A stretch of DNA of 64,000 nucleotides from Sphingopyxis witflariensis (GCF_002205635.1 NZ_NISJ01000008.1:25001-89000); one strand, 5' to 3'. Positions 1 through 9,180 are shown, numbered from the stretch's first letter. Translations and numbers: made by a program. Notes: generated by a model from the letters alone, not told the origin.

Positions 1-211
1 GAACAGGTGCCGCGAGCGAGGGCTGGATCGATGCCGTCGCTCTATGCAGTGGCTCTATAATGCTGACGGCTGCAGCCTAGCGCCATTCCAACGAGTGAGC
101 CTTGGGTCTGACCGGGCTCTGGCCCAAAAGCCTATATTTTTAGATGACGAAGATGAGTGGGCGCAGCGCAACAGCCCCGTCCATCACCCGATGGCTCCGG
201 ACCTTGGGTGC
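1..211. other. Left edge; possible 3' end of an unidentified gene
   Basis: The first 80 bases can be read on the plus strand as the last 25 codons of a protein ending GSIMLTAAA with a TAG at 78-80. The piece is too short to name. Bases 81-211 show no convincing gene. They separate this possible end from the convergent desaturase gene. Confidence 0.25.
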
Positions 212-1330
212 TCAGGTTGCGGCGCCGCCGCGCGCCGCACCAGCGACCAGGTTGATCACCAACTTCGGCAGGCTGCGATAATTGGCGGCATGATATTGCG
301 AATCGGTGGGCAGCGCGTCCTTCAAACGACGGTGCGCCTCGCCCAGCGCGTGATAAGGAACCCCCGGCAGCAGATGATGCAGCGCATGATAGCGCAGCCC
401 TACCGGCGCCCACAGCTCGGGCAGCACGCCAGGCGGCGGGACATTGACGCTGTCGAGAAACTGCGCGGTTACCGTCAGCACGTCGCCGTCATTTTCCCAC
501 AGATGCGCAACGAGCGTGCGAATCTGGTTGAGCACCAGTGTCGCCGAAGCGATCGCGCCGAAGATCAGCAGCGCGCGCAGCGGCACCCAACCCAGAACGC
601 CCGCGACGATCAGCAAGGTCGACCAAGCCCAGGCGCCGCCTTCCTGCCACGCCCATTGCCGACGAAACTCGCCCTCGGGCGGGCGGCGGCGGAACATTGG
701 GTTGATGATCAGCCCCGAATAGCGCTCCATCACGATCCGGCGCAGCGGCGGAATCGCGAACGACAGTGGGGTGAGCACGGCAAAGCGGAAGAGCAACGCG
801 AGCGGCGCAAAGGCCGCCGCAACGACGAACAATGGCACCGTCCACGGCTTCATCAGCGCGAGCGGCAGATATTCGGGATCGTCGGCCGTGCCGTATTTGG
901 TGCGGTTATGGTGCAGACTGTGGATGCCTTCATAGAGGAAGGACGGGATCAGCATCGGCACACCGACGAGAATGTTCCACGTCAGGCGGAAACCCGGCAG
1001 CGCATTTTTGCGAATATGGGTCAGTTCGTGGATGAAACTGCCCGCGCGATAGAGTGCGAGTACCGCGACGAAAGCAGCGGCGAGCATCCACGCTGCAGAG
1101 GGCGCGAAAATCGCCGCCGCGCACCCCGCATAGCCGATAAAGGTCGAGGCGAGAAAATCAGTCCAATAGATACGTGCGCTGGGCGCGGTGAGATCGCGCG
1201 TCAATTCCGACGCGGCGCGGATCATCGCCATATCATCGGCAATCGCAGATTTCGGCATCGCCACCCCGGAGGGAGCCGACAGCCGATCGACAAGAGTGTT
1301 CATCGCTAACATAGCTTCGCTCTTCATCAT
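212..1330 (-). CDS. Membrane fatty acid desaturase family protein
   Basis: This is a 372-residue integral membrane di-iron desaturase, which puts double bonds into acyl chains of lipids at the cytoplasmic membrane. Three histidine clusters are visible: HELTH at residues 101-105, HSLHH at 137-141 and HALHH at 315-319. They fit the H-x(3)-H, H-x2-HH, H-x2-HH pattern of the family. Long hydrophobic segments lie between them. The ATG at 1330 (MMKSEAM) was preferred because the 13 upstream codons are cysteine- and tryptophan-rich and unlike an N-terminus. The ATG at 1327 is equally possible. The exact substrate (phospholipid acyl chain, carotenoid or other) cannot be read from the sequence. Confidence 0.85.
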   Translation of the reverse strand: MMKSEAMLAMNTLVDRLSAPSGVAMPKSAIADDMAMIRAASELTRDLTAPSARIYWTDFLASTFIGYAGCAAAIFAPSAAWMLAAAFVAVLALYRAGSFIHELTHIRKNALPGFRLTWNILVGVPMLIPSFLYEGIHSLHHNRTKYGTADDPEYLPLALMKPWTVPLFVVAAAFAPLALLFRFAVLTPLSFAIPPLRRIVMERYSGLIINPMFRRRPPEGEFRRQWAWQEGGAWAWSTLLIVAGVLGWVPLRALLIFGAIASATLVLNQIRTLVAHLWENDGDVLTVTAQFLDSVNVPPPGVLPELWAPVGLRYHALHHLLPGVPYHALGEAHRRLKDALPTDSQYHAANYRSLPKLVINLVAGAARGGAAT

Positions 1331-1431
1331 GATTTCATGGCAGCAAAATGGCCAAAAGCAGGTCGCCACGGCGGCGGCGATGCCCTAATGCGTCGAGCCG
1401 AATATAGGACGCCCATTTCAGGAAACCAGAC

Positions 1432-2613
1432 ATGACCGCGCATTCCCAAGGCCCGATCACTATCCACCCTGTCAAAAACAAAGCCGATTTGCGCGAATTT
1501 GTCGAGCTGACCTTCCGGCTAAACCGCGGCGATCCGGCGTGGGTTCCCCCACTGAAAGGCGAGGCTTTCGCGCTGCTTACCCCTGGCAAGAATCCCTGGT
1601 TCGAACATGGCAAGGCGCAGCTGTTCCTGGCACGGCGCGACGGACGCACCGTTGGACGCATCTCCGCGCATATCGACGAGCTCGCGCTCGCCCAGCCCGC
1701 CGAGCAGGGCATGGGGCCCGGCACCGGCAATTGGGGCCTGCTTGAAGCCGAGGATAGCGACACCACACAGACCCTGCTGGACGCAGCCGAAGATTGGCTG
1801 CGCGTACAGGGAATGCACCGCGCGCTCGGGCCGCTGTCGATTTCGATCTGGGACGAGCCCGGCCTGCTGATCGAGGGTTTCGACAAACCGCCAACGGTGA
1901 TGATGGGCCACAACAGCCCACTTTATCGCGGCTGGATCGAGGATGCCGGTTATCGCCCGGTCAAGCAGTTGCTGAATTTCACGGTCGATATCGTCGAGGG
2001 CTTTCCCCCGCTGGTGAACCGTATCGTCGCGGCGGGCGAAAAGAACGCGCGCATCCGCATTCGCAAGGTCGACAAGCGCCGCTTCGATGACGAAGCGCGG
2101 CTGATCATGGGGATCCTCAACGACGCCTGGTCGGACAATTGGGGCTTTGTCCCGTTGACCGACAGCGAAATCGCCTTTGTCGGCAAAAAGCTGAAAACCA
2201 TGGTGTTCGAAGATCTGATCCGCGTCGCCGAGGTCGATGGCGAACCCGTAGCCTTCATGATCGTGCTGCCCAACCTCAACGAGCAGCTGATCGACATGGA
2301 AGGGTCGCTCCTCCCCTTCAACTGGGCGCGGTTGCTGTGGTGGCTGCGCAAGCCCAAGAGCAAGGCGATGCGCGTGCCGCTGATGGGTGTGGTCAAGAGC
2401 CTGCAGAACAGCCGCATGGCGAGCACATTGGCGTTCATGATGATCGAATATATCCGCCGCGATGCGGTGCGCGATTATGGCGCGAAGCGCGGCGACATCG
2501 GATGGGTACTCGACGACAATCAGGGGATGAACGCGGTCGCTGCGGCGATCGAGGCGAAGGTCAACCGCGTCTATCAAATCTATGACAAGGCGCTGGGCCC
2601 GGACGGGGCCTGA
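1432..2613 (+). CDS. GNAT-like N-acetyltransferase domain protein
   Basis: This 393-residue protein begins with a GNAT-like segment (residues about 8-75, including FLARRDGRTVGRISA, typical of strands 2-4 of the fold). It continues through a long region with a second acyltransferase-like half ending near residue 385. Such proteins are common in sphingomonads and usually remain uncharacterised; the acceptor is unknown. The stop codon overlaps the start of the next gene (TGATG), so the two are probably translationally coupled. A full-length, uninterrupted frame and typical codon use support a real gene; the biochemical role is inferred only from the fold. Confidence 0.75.
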   Translation: MTAHSQGPITIHPVKNKADLREFVELTFRLNRGDPAWVPPLKGEAFALLTPGKNPWFEHGKAQLFLARRDGRTVGRISAHIDELALAQPAEQGMGPGTGNWGLLEAEDSDTTQTLLDAAEDWLRVQGMHRALGPLSISIWDEPGLLIEGFDKPPTVMMGHNSPLYRGWIEDAGYRPVKQLLNFTVDIVEGFPPLVNRIVAAGEKNARIRIRKVDKRRFDDEARLIMGILNDAWSDNWGFVPLTDSEIAFVGKKLKTMVFEDLIRVAEVDGEPVAFMIVLPNLNEQLIDMEGSLLPFNWARLLWWLRKPKSKAMRVPLMGVVKSLQNSRMASTLAFMMIEYIRRDAVRDYGAKRGDIGWVLDDNQGMNAVAAAIEAKVNRVYQIYDKALGPDGA

Positions 2614-2900
2614 TGCTGAAGGTCATCGCGGAAGATTTCATCAAGCCCGAAGCGGTGGAAATCGTCCTGCCGCTCTATCGCGAACTGGTCGAGCAAACGC
2701 GAACCGAGCCGCTGTGCATCGCCTATGAGCTGTTCACCGATCAGAAGAATCCCGGTCATTTCATCTTCATCGAAGAATGGCCCGACCGCGCGGCGCTCGA
2801 TATCCACTGCCGGACCGAGCATTTCACGCGGCTGGTACCGCTGATCAACGCGCACCAACGGCAGGAAGGCACCTTCATCCTGATGGATGCGATCGCCTAA
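2613..2900 (+). CDS. Putative quinol monooxygenase (ABM domain)
   Basis: The 95-residue protein has the layout of an antibiotic-biosynthesis-monooxygenase (YgiN-like) dimeric alpha-beta barrel: VIAEDFIKPEAVEIVLPLYRE at the start, a central FIFIEEWPDRAALDIH segment and the HFTRLVP segment. Family members oxidise quinols or act on aromatic compounds without a metal cofactor, but many have no known substrate. Its ATG overlaps the upstream stop codon by one base, so it is likely made from the same transcript as the GNAT-like protein. It ends four bases short of the convergent xthA gene. Confidence 0.8.
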   Translation: MLKVIAEDFIKPEAVEIVLPLYRELVEQTRTEPLCIAYELFTDQKNPGHFIFIEEWPDRAALDIHCRTEHFTRLVPLINAHQRQEGTFILMDAIA

Positions 2901-2903
2901 ACC

Positions 2904-3683
2904 TCAGGAGAGCTTCGCCCAGGTCGGAGCGTGGTCGCTCGCCTTTTCACGGCCGCGATGATCCTTGTCGACCCCGGCGCCCTCCAGCCGGTCCGCTAGC
3001 GCGGGGCTGAGCAGCAGATGGTCGATGCGAAAGCCATGGTCGCGCTGCCACCCGCCCGCCTGATAGTCCCAGAAGGTCCAGACCCCGCCCGCCGGATGAC
3101 GGCTGCGCAGTGCGTCGGTCCAGCCATCGCCGAGCAGGCGGAACCAGGCATCGCGCGATTCGGGCTGCATCAGCGCGTCGTTCGCCATGCCCCCGCGCGG
3201 ATCCCACACATCATCGTCATGCGGGATGACATTATAGTCGCCGGTCAGGATCGTCGGAATCTCCGACGCCAGCAGCACCTTTGCCCGCTCGCGCAGCCGC
3301 GCCATCCAGCGCAGCTTGTAGTCAAACTTCGGTCCCGGTTGCGGGTTGCCGTTGGGAAGATAGATGGACGCGACGCGGACGCCGTGCACATCGGCCTCCA
3401 GATAGCGCGACTGTTCATCCTCATCCTCGCCGGCAAGCCCGCGCTGGGTTTCGACCGGCTGCGCGCCCCTGGCGAGAATCGCGACGCCGTTGAAGCCCTT
3501 TTGCCCATGATAGAGGAAGCCGTAACCCGCCGCCTCAATCTCCTTGGTCGGCATGGTTTCGTCGCTCGACTTCAGTTCCTGAAGGCAGGCGATGTCGGGC
3601 TGGGTTTCTTCGAGCCATTCGACGAGGCGCGGCAAACGGGCCTTGATCCCGTTGATATTGAAGGTCGCGATTTTCAGGGTCAC
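2904..3683 (-). CDS. xthA: Exodeoxyribonuclease III
   Basis: This 259-residue protein belongs to the EEP/AP-endonuclease family. It acts in base excision repair, cutting DNA at abasic sites and removing 3' blocking groups with a divalent metal. Seen in order are FNINGIKARLPRL, the metal-binding CLQELKSSD, the TGDYNVIPHDDDVWDP segment with catalytic Asp and Asn, and the C-terminal KASDHAPTW with the catalytic His. Length is normal for the family. It lies downstream of a palindromic repeat and the erpA gene on the same strand, and is convergent with the small monooxygenase gene. Confidence 0.95.
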   Translation of the reverse strand: MTLKIATFNINGIKARLPRLVEWLEETQPDIACLQELKSSDETMPTKEIEAAGYGFLYHGQKGFNGVAILARGAQPVETQRGLAGEDEDEQSRYLEADVHGVRVASIYLPNGNPQPGPKFDYKLRWMARLRERAKVLLASEIPTILTGDYNVIPHDDDVWDPRGGMANDALMQPESRDAWFRLLGDGWTDALRSRHPAGGVWTFWDYQAGGWQRDHGFRIDHLLLSPALADRLEGAGVDKDHRGREKASDHAPTWAKLS

Positions 3684-3699
3684 AGGCGGACTTCTCTTT

Positions 3700-3783
3700 C
3701 CGTTCGCCCTGAGCTTGTCGAAGGGCCGTTCTTTCCTTCTGCCTAAAAGAAGGACGGTGCTTCGACAAGCTCAGCACGAACGG
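3700..3783. repeat. Palindromic intergenic repeat, class A copy 1
   Basis: Two arms of about 35 bases, each carrying the core GAGCTTGTCGAAG in inverted orientation, surround a short A-rich centre. Two further copies lie at 20932-21020 and 22879-22965. This is a REP/RIXX-like element widespread in sphingomonad genomes. In RNA it would form a long hairpin between erpA and xthA. Confidence 0.9.
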
Positions 3784-3798
3784 AAACCGGAAACGATT

Positions 3799-4140
3799 TT
3801 AGATCGAAAAGCTGGACCCGCAGCCGCAGCCCGAGGCCGCGTTGGGATTTTCGACCTTGAACGACGACCCGCCGAGCGAATCGACGAAATCAACGATGCA
3901 GCCGCGCACCAGGTCGATGCTGACCGAATCGACGACGAGCTTCACCCCGTCGGTTTCGGTGACAATGTCATCGTCATCGATGCTGTCGGCGAGGCCGAAG
4001 CGATAGGAGAAGCCCGAACAGCCGCCGCCATCGACGGCGAGACGCAGCGCGGCATCGGTTCCGCCCTTGCGTGTCGCAATCCAGCGAACGCGCGCGGCAG
4101 CGGCGGGGGACAGGGTGATTTCGGAAAGCTGCGTGGCCAT
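3799..4140 (-). CDS. erpA: Iron-sulfur cluster insertion protein ErpA / A-type carrier
   Basis: The 113-residue protein is an A-type carrier of the HesB/IscA/ErpA family, which passes Fe-S clusters to apo-enzymes in the cytoplasm. The three conserved cysteines are present: C41 in GGGCSGF and C105/C107 in SGCGCGSSF at the C-terminus. The start at 4140 (MATQLSEITLS) was chosen because it gives the usual family N-terminus; a further upstream ATG at 4167 would add nine atypical residues. It lies on the same strand as the M23 peptidase gene but is separated from it by a strong terminator hairpin, so it probably has its own promoter. Confidence 0.93.
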   Translation of the reverse strand: MATQLSEITLSPAAAARVRWIATRKGGTDAALRLAVDGGGCSGFSYRFGLADSIDDDDIVTETDGVKLVVDSVSIDLVRGCIVDFVDSLGGSSFKVENPNAASGCGCGSSFSI

Positions 4141-4169
4141 GGCCCCAACATAGGGACTTTGGCGCAAAT

Positions 4170-4206
4170 AAAAAGGGCGCCCCGGCCTTTTGACCGGAGG
4201 GCGCCC
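4170..4206 (-). terminator. Intrinsic terminator of the M23 peptidase gene
   Basis: On the minus strand an 8-bp GGGCGCCC stem, extended by an inner CCGG/CCGG pairing, is followed by TTTTTATTT. It lies just downstream of the peptidase stop codon and before erpA, so it should end leftward transcription of the peptidase gene. Confidence 0.8.
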
Positions 4207-4233
4207 CTCCCTCTCCGACCCAGGAAAGCTATT

Positions 4234-4974
4234 TTATTCGGGACCGCCCATTGCGAGCTTGTCTCCCGTTAGTGCCGCGATCGCCATCTGATCCGACCGG
4301 ACGAAAGGCATCGGATTGACCGGAGCACCTTCGATGCGGACTTCATAATGAAGGTGGTTGCCCGTCGAGCGGCCGGTCGAACCGACATAGCCGACGATCT
4401 CGCCGCGCTTCACCTGTTGGCCAGGGCGGACGATGTAGGAAGACATATGGCCGTAGCGCGTCTGGATCATGTTGCCATGTTCGATCTCGACATAATTGCC
4501 GTAACCGCCAAGGCGCTGGGCGCGGCCGACGATACCGTCGGCGGTCGCGTAGATCGCGGTGCCACGCGGCGCCGGAATATCGATGCCATTGTGGCGCGCG
4601 ACTTTGCCGGTGATCGGGTGGACGCGCATGCCATAGGATGAAGAAAGCGACATCGCATCGATCGGGCGGCGCGAAGGCACCGCAACCCCGACCGAAGCGG
4701 CGAGGCCGGTGTCGAGACGCTTCCACGCCTGGAAGATCGCGCGGGCTTCACTGTCTTCGCTGGGAGCCGGAACACCGGCGGTGAAACTGTCATCATCGGG
4801 TTCGTCGGGAACGACGATAGCGGCCGAGCTGCCGGCTTCGGCGGCGTGGACGGCCGGGGTGGCCAGTCCGAAACATGCTGCCGCACAAAGGATGGCGGCT
4901 TGGTGCAACTTCTGAGCCAGAAGAGTGTTAATCAAAGCGACGACCCCGCGTTTGCCATGTCGCCAAAGTCTCAA
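4234..4974 (-). CDS. M23 family metallopeptidase (LytM-like)
   Basis: This 246-residue envelope protein has a hydrophobic signal segment (residues about 20-43, ending AVHAAEAG) and a C-terminal LytM/M23 zinc peptidase domain. HNGIDIPAPRG supplies the His and Asp ligands, HMSSY the general base region and HLHYEVR the last ligand. Such enzymes cut peptide cross-bridges of murein or, if degenerate, activate amidases; the metal ligands here look intact. It should act in the periplasm. The gene stands alone between a 74-bp gap and its own terminator. The start at 4974 is the only ATG that precedes the signal segment. Confidence 0.88.
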   Translation of the reverse strand: MRLWRHGKRGVVALINTLLAQKLHQAAILCAAACFGLATPAVHAAEAGSSAAIVVPDEPDDDSFTAGVPAPSEDSEARAIFQAWKRLDTGLAASVGVAVPSRRPIDAMSLSSSYGMRVHPITGKVARHNGIDIPAPRGTAIYATADGIVGRAQRLGGYGNYVEIEHGNMIQTRYGHMSSYIVRPGQQVKRGEIVGYVGSTGRSTGNHLHYEVRIEGAPVNPMPFVRSDQMAIAALTGDKLAMGGPE

Positions 4975-5048
4975 AAGGCCTTGGCGCCGGTGTTTGTTGG
5001 TTTGGATGATTGCTCATCCCCCGCGAAGCCTGTGTGCTGTTCCAATCC

Positions 5049-5840
5049 TTACGAAGCAATAACGGCGTAGAATTCTTGCGTTAAACCGGCATCGTGGCGC
5101 GCTGAGTCGTTGAATGGTGGTTTCAACGAGCCGCGAAATCGCGATTTTACGAGGCTTTGCCATGTCACCGCAGGCTCGAATCCCCTTCTATCGCACAGCC
5201 AGCCGAACCATGTTGTGCCCGCGCTCACATGCCGGATTTCGTCGACATAGATGCGCGACAGGATCGCCGCGGACACCATATCGCCTGCCGCTTCGAATCG
5301 TTCGATCGTTGCCGGGGTGACATCGAGTCCGCGCGCTTCGAGCACCATCGGCACGATCGCAAGCCGCGCCAGAGCGTCATCGGTAGTGATCTGCGCGGCC
5401 TCCCAAAGCCCGGCATGCGCCGGCAGAGCCCCATAATGGCTACCGAGCGCGCGCAAGCGCCGGTCGAGCAGCGCGAAATGCATTGCCTCGTCGGCGGCGA
5501 CCCCGATCCAGTCGTCGACGAAGGCGGGCGGAAATTCGCCGCCGAATCGGCCGACCATATCGACCGCGAGGTCGATCGCGACAAATTCGATATGCGCGAG
5601 CGCGTGAAGCAGCGCGATGCGACCGCGCTCGGACCCGCCCTTGCCGCGCTTGGGCATTTGGTTGGGCGCAAGCAGCTCGGGCGCAGCGGGCCATGCAGGC
5701 TGGTCGGGCATTCGGACGTCGCAGCGATGAGCAAGCCGCGCCTGCCGCCACGCGCGCGCCAAGCTGCGCGCCGCTTTGCGCTTGTCGTGCGGGTCAGGGG
5801 TCAAAAGGACCGCGCGCGCGGCTTCGCCGAGGCTGGTCAC
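5049..5840 (-). CDS. DUF455 ferritin-like protein
   Basis: This 263-residue protein belongs to the DUF455 ferritin-like group, helical bundles with a di-iron site. Metal-ligand motifs visible are HALAHIEFVAIDLA (E/H), DEAMHFALL and DEIRHVSAGT. It resembles the MiaE-type hydroxylase fold but has no proven function. The start is a GTG at 5840 that overlaps the TGA of the upstream peroxiredoxin gene (GTGA). The frame extends much further upstream without a stop, but that part merely reads across bcp and glnE in another frame and was left out. It is the last gene of the glnE-bcp-DUF455 operon. Confidence 0.85.
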   Translation of the reverse strand: MTSLGEAARAVLLTPDPHDKRKAARSLARAWRQARLAHRCDVRMPDQPAWPAAPELLAPNQMPKRGKGGSERGRIALLHALAHIEFVAIDLAVDMVGRFGGEFPPAFVDDWIGVAADEAMHFALLDRRLRALGSHYGALPAHAGLWEAAQITTDDALARLAIVPMVLEARGLDVTPATIERFEAAGDMVSAAILSRIYVDEIRHVSAGTTWFGWLCDRRGFEPAVTWQSLVKSRFRGSLKPPFNDSARHDAGLTQEFYAVIAS

Positions 5841-6304
5841 AGGGCTTTGGCAGCCTCCAGCACCGCATCGGCATGGCCCTTCACGCGAACCTTGCGCCAC
5901 TCCTTGGTCAGCTTTCCATCGGCGCCGAACAGGAAGGTAGACCGCTCGATCCCCATATAGGTGCGGCCATAATTCTGCTTTTCGACCCAGGTGCCGAAGG
6001 CTTCGCACACCGCGCCCTCCTCGTCGGAGGCAAGGCGGACGGTCAGGCCATATTTGTCGCGGAATTTGCAGAGTTTCGCGGGCGCATCGCGCGATACCGC
6101 GAGAACCTGCGCGTTCAGATGTGCAAATTCGGGTGCGAGACGGGTGAAGTCCTGCGCTTCGGTCGTGCAACCCGGCGTGTCGGCCTTGGGATAGAAATAG
6201 ACGACAAGCGGCGCGCCCTTCATTGCGGCGAGGTCGATCGTCGCTCCGTCGGCGTCCTGGAGTTTGACCGCGGGAATCGCGTCTCCGATCGAAAGGCCGC
6301 TCAT
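5837..6304 (-). CDS. bcp: Thioredoxin-dependent peroxiredoxin, Bcp type
   Basis: The 155-residue protein is a Bcp/PrxQ peroxiredoxin that reduces hydroperoxides in the cytoplasm. The peroxidatic cysteine is C46 in DTPGCTTEAQDF, with the family lead-in VVYFYPK. The resolving Cys five residues later, found in many PrxQ proteins, is absent (Q51), so it may work as a 1-Cys enzyme or use C102/C119-region cysteines. The ATG at 6304 overlaps the glnE stop codon (ATGA) and gives the usual MSGLSIGD start. Confidence 0.92.
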   Translation of the reverse strand: MSGLSIGDAIPAVKLQDADGATIDLAAMKGAPLVVYFYPKADTPGCTTEAQDFTRLAPEFAHLNAQVLAVSRDAPAKLCKFRDKYGLTVRLASDEEGAVCEAFGTWVEKQNYGRTYMGIERSTFLFGADGKLTKEWRKVRVKGHADAVLEAAKAL

Positions 6305-9021
6305 ATTGCTGTCTCCTGTTGGGGGCGTGCGGTGAGCCGAATCGACGCCCACCAGTTGGCGATCTCCTGCCGCGCTGCGTCGTGCGCGGCAAGCAGTTGC
6401 GGCCAGCCCGGCTCACCGCATGCGCTGGCGACAAGTTGCCGCGCAGCTGCAGTCGCGGGTTCGCCCTCGGGTGCCGTCAGCCGCAGCATCACGAGCATCC
6501 GTGCAAGCAGGCCATGGGCTTCGCAAACTTCCACCGGGACAAGCCCCACCGCTTTCATGCACGCAAGCGCGGCGGCGATATTGGGATCGTGGCACCGGCC
6601 ACTGGAAAGCTGCGTCACCTGCATCGCAAATTCGAGGTCGACGAGTCCGCCCGGTCCGCCTTTTATGTCGAGCGTACCGTTCGCTGGCTTGTGCGCAGCG
6701 ATCTTGTCGCGCATCTCCCCGGCATCTGCCGCCAACTTGGCGGGATCGCGAGGGGTCGCAAGCAGGTCGGCAATGACGCGATCGACCTCGGCGCGTGCAG
6801 TGTCCGAACCATAGACCGGCCGCGCGCGCAGCAGCGCCATATGCTCCCACGTCCAGGCTTCCTCGCGCTGATAGCGTTCGAAGCTGTCGAGGGTAACGAC
6901 AAGCGGCCCCTGCGCGCCCTGCGGCCGCAGCCGTGTGTCGACGTCATAGAGCTTGCCCGCGGCGGTCGGCACCGACATCGCCGCGGTCACGCGCTGCGCG
7001 AGGCGGTTGTAATAGGTCGTCGCGCCGAGCGGGCGCGGCCCGTCGGATTCGGCGAGATGATCGCCTGTGAAGAGATAGATGAGATCGAGGTCGGACGCAT
7101 GGGTGAGCGCCCGCCCGCCGAGTCGGCCGAGCGCCAGCACGACGAGTTCGCTATCGGCGATCCGCCCGTGCGCCGCGACGAATTCGGCAATGGTCGCGTC
7201 GGCGAGCACGCCGAGCGCAGCCTCGGCGAGTTCGGAATAGCCGCAGGCGATGACGAGCGGATCGGTCGCCCCGGCGATCAACTGCACGCCATAGGCGAAG
7301 CGCCGCTCGCCCACCCGGTCGCGCACCCGGTCGAGCAGACGTTCATAGTCGAGCCCGGCGAGCCCCGGCGCCCATTCGGCGCGCAATTGCTGCTTGGTCG
7401 CGGGCGCATCGAAAGCGCGCTGATCGATCAGGCCTTCGATCAACTCGACCCGCGCGCTGAGCGCATCGGCGAGCGTCGGCGCGATCGACAGGATGCGCGT
7501 CGCAATCTTCGCCAGCGCGGGCTGCGCGGCGAGCAGATGGAAGAAATTGATCGCGCTGGGCAATCCCGCGACCAGCTTGTCGAAGCGCAGCAAGGCGCCC
7601 TGCGGGTCGGGCGCGGCGCCGAGCGCCTTGACCAGTTCGGGCAGCACGGTTTCGAGGGCATCGAGCGCGGCTGGGCTGCGCAGCGCGCGCAATTTTCCGG
7701 CGCGCCATTCGGCGATGGCGCGCAGCGCGGCGTCGGGCGGGTCGAACCCCGCGGCCCTTAGCTGGACGGCCAGATCGCCCTCGTCGCGCGGCAGGCCCGT
7801 GGTCACCGCGCGCTCGACGACGAGCCGGTCGTAGCAGGCGCCGACGTCGGTCACGACAGGCAGGAGCATCGCGAGCAGCGCCGCACCGTCGGCATGGCCA
7901 TCGAGCCGCGCAACGCAATCGAGCGCTGCAGGCTGGGTCGGCAGGCTGTGCGTCTGCTGATCCTCGATCATCTGCAACCGGTGTTCAATCCGGCGCAGCG
8001 TCGCGTAATGGCCCGTTAGCCGCTCAGCGACATCAGCCTCGATACGCCCCGCCGCGGTCAGCGCGGTAAGCGCATCGACCGTTGCCGGCGGTCGGAGCGA
8101 CGGATCGCGACCGCCGTAAATCAGTTGATGGACCTGCGCAAAAAACTCGATTTCTCTGATACCCCCACGCCCGCGCTTCAGGTCATAGCCGGGGCCAAAG
8201 GCCTGCCCCTGCGCGAAATGATCGCGGATGCGGTCGCTCATCGCGCCGATTTCCTTGAGCTGCCGGAAATCGAGGCTGCGGCGCCAGATGAAAGGCTGAA
8301 TCGCCGACAGGAAACTGGCGCCCAATGCGCGGTCGCCCGCCGAGGCGCGAGAGCGGATAAACGCCGCCTGCTCCCACGCCAGCGCCTCGGACTCATAATA
8401 GGAGATGGCTGCATTCACCGGCAACACGATCGGCGTCACTTCGGGGTGCGGGCGCAAACGCAGGTCGACGCGCAGCACATGGCCGTCGGCGGTGCGCGCC
8501 GAGAGGATTTCGACCATCCGTCGTGCGATCCGTACCGCCGCTTCGGCCGGATCGTCGCGCGAACGGCGCGGCAGCGTGTCAGGGTCGAAGATCAATATCG
8601 GGTCGATGTCCGACGAATAGTTGAGCTCATGACTGCCCAGCTTGCCGAGTGCGATCACCGCCAGTCCCTGCGGCACTTCGTCAGGCAGGCGTTCGGCAAA
8701 GGCCGCTGCAAGCGCGGCATCGCAAGCGGCGTCGGCAAAGACCGTCAGATGACGGGTGGTCGCCGCGACGTCATGCTCGCCCGAAAGATCGCCGAGCGCG
8801 AGCAGCAGCGCGATGCGGCCGCGCCAGCGGCGCAGGCGTATCATGATATCGTCGTCGACGGGCGGCGGGGTCACCGTCGCGAGTGCCGCATCGGTGCCTT
8901 CGGCCAGAAAGCGCGTCACATCGTCGGGATTGAGCTCGGCCAGCCGCGCGAGAAAGGGCGCGTTGGCGGTGAGCCGGTCGAGCGCCGACTGGCGGCAGGG
9001 AACATCAAGGATAGTCATCAA
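6301..9021 (-). CDS. glnE: Bifunctional glutamine synthetase adenylyltransferase/adenylyl-removing enzyme
   Basis: The 906-residue protein controls glutamine synthetase by adding or removing AMP in response to PII signals. Two nucleotidyltransferase domains are visible: the N-terminal removase half with LGKLGSHELNYSSDIDPIL, and the C-terminal transferase half with LGRLGGRALTHASDLDLIY. Each carries the G-x(n)-SDxD metal motif and is followed by a helical bundle. Length and order match GlnE. It begins a three-gene operon in which each junction overlaps by four bases. No glnA or glnB gene lies in the window. Confidence 0.96.
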   Translation of the reverse strand: MMTILDVPCRQSALDRLTANAPFLARLAELNPDDVTRFLAEGTDAALATVTPPPVDDDIMIRLRRWRGRIALLLALGDLSGEHDVAATTRHLTVFADAACDAALAAAFAERLPDEVPQGLAVIALGKLGSHELNYSSDIDPILIFDPDTLPRRSRDDPAEAAVRIARRMVEILSARTADGHVLRVDLRLRPHPEVTPIVLPVNAAISYYESEALAWEQAAFIRSRASAGDRALGASFLSAIQPFIWRRSLDFRQLKEIGAMSDRIRDHFAQGQAFGPGYDLKRGRGGIREIEFFAQVHQLIYGGRDPSLRPPATVDALTALTAAGRIEADVAERLTGHYATLRRIEHRLQMIEDQQTHSLPTQPAALDCVARLDGHADGAALLAMLLPVVTDVGACYDRLVVERAVTTGLPRDEGDLAVQLRAAGFDPPDAALRAIAEWRAGKLRALRSPAALDALETVLPELVKALGAAPDPQGALLRFDKLVAGLPSAINFFHLLAAQPALAKIATRILSIAPTLADALSARVELIEGLIDQRAFDAPATKQQLRAEWAPGLAGLDYERLLDRVRDRVGERRFAYGVQLIAGATDPLVIACGYSELAEAALGVLADATIAEFVAAHGRIADSELVVLALGRLGGRALTHASDLDLIYLFTGDHLAESDGPRPLGATTYYNRLAQRVTAAMSVPTAAGKLYDVDTRLRPQGAQGPLVVTLDSFERYQREEAWTWEHMALLRARPVYGSDTARAEVDRVIADLLATPRDPAKLAADAGEMRDKIAAHKPANGTLDIKGGPGGLVDLEFAMQVTQLSSGRCHDPNIAAALACMKAVGLVPVEVCEAHGLLARMLVMLRLTAPEGEPATAAARQLVASACGEPGWPQLLAAHDAARQEIANWWASIRLTARPQQETAI

Positions 9022-9072
9022 ACGCCGCTATCGCCCGCGATGCAATGCGAGGCAAGGGCCACGGCTCAACCA

Positions 9073-9157
9073 CGTCATTGCGAGGAGCCGAAGGCGACGC
9101 GACAATCCAGAGTGGGCGCAAGCCGCCCTAGATTGCTTCGCTTCGCTCGCAATGACG
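9073..9157. repeat. Palindromic intergenic repeat, class B copy 1
   Basis: The ends CGTCATTGCGAG and CTCGCAATGACG are exact inverted complements, and the inner arms GGCGACGCGACAATCCAG and GATTGCTTCGCTTCGCTC also pair in part. A related copy is at 18452-18548. It lies between phyR and glnE. Confidence 0.9.
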
Positions 9158-9180
9158 ACGGGTTTGGACGCCGGACAATA

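Noticed and set aside
44-1309. A 421-codon plus-strand frame across the desaturase gene
   Set aside because: Arg/Gln-rich, no domain, and wholly opposite a gene with all three histidine boxes.
3700-3783. Class A palindromes as transcription terminators
   Set aside because: The hairpins are long but lack a T-run, and the same sequence occurs within the zwf-edd-eda series where termination would cut the set; treated as REP-like repeats instead.
5019-5048. A GTTCC at about 5040 as part of an EcfG promoter for the M23 gene
   Set aside because: No AAC/GTT element lies 16-18 bases away on the correct side.
5841-6434. Upstream extension of the DUF455 frame to 461 codons
   Set aside because: The extra part lies over bcp and the end of glnE in another frame; the GTG at 5840 overlapping the bcp stop gives the expected protein.
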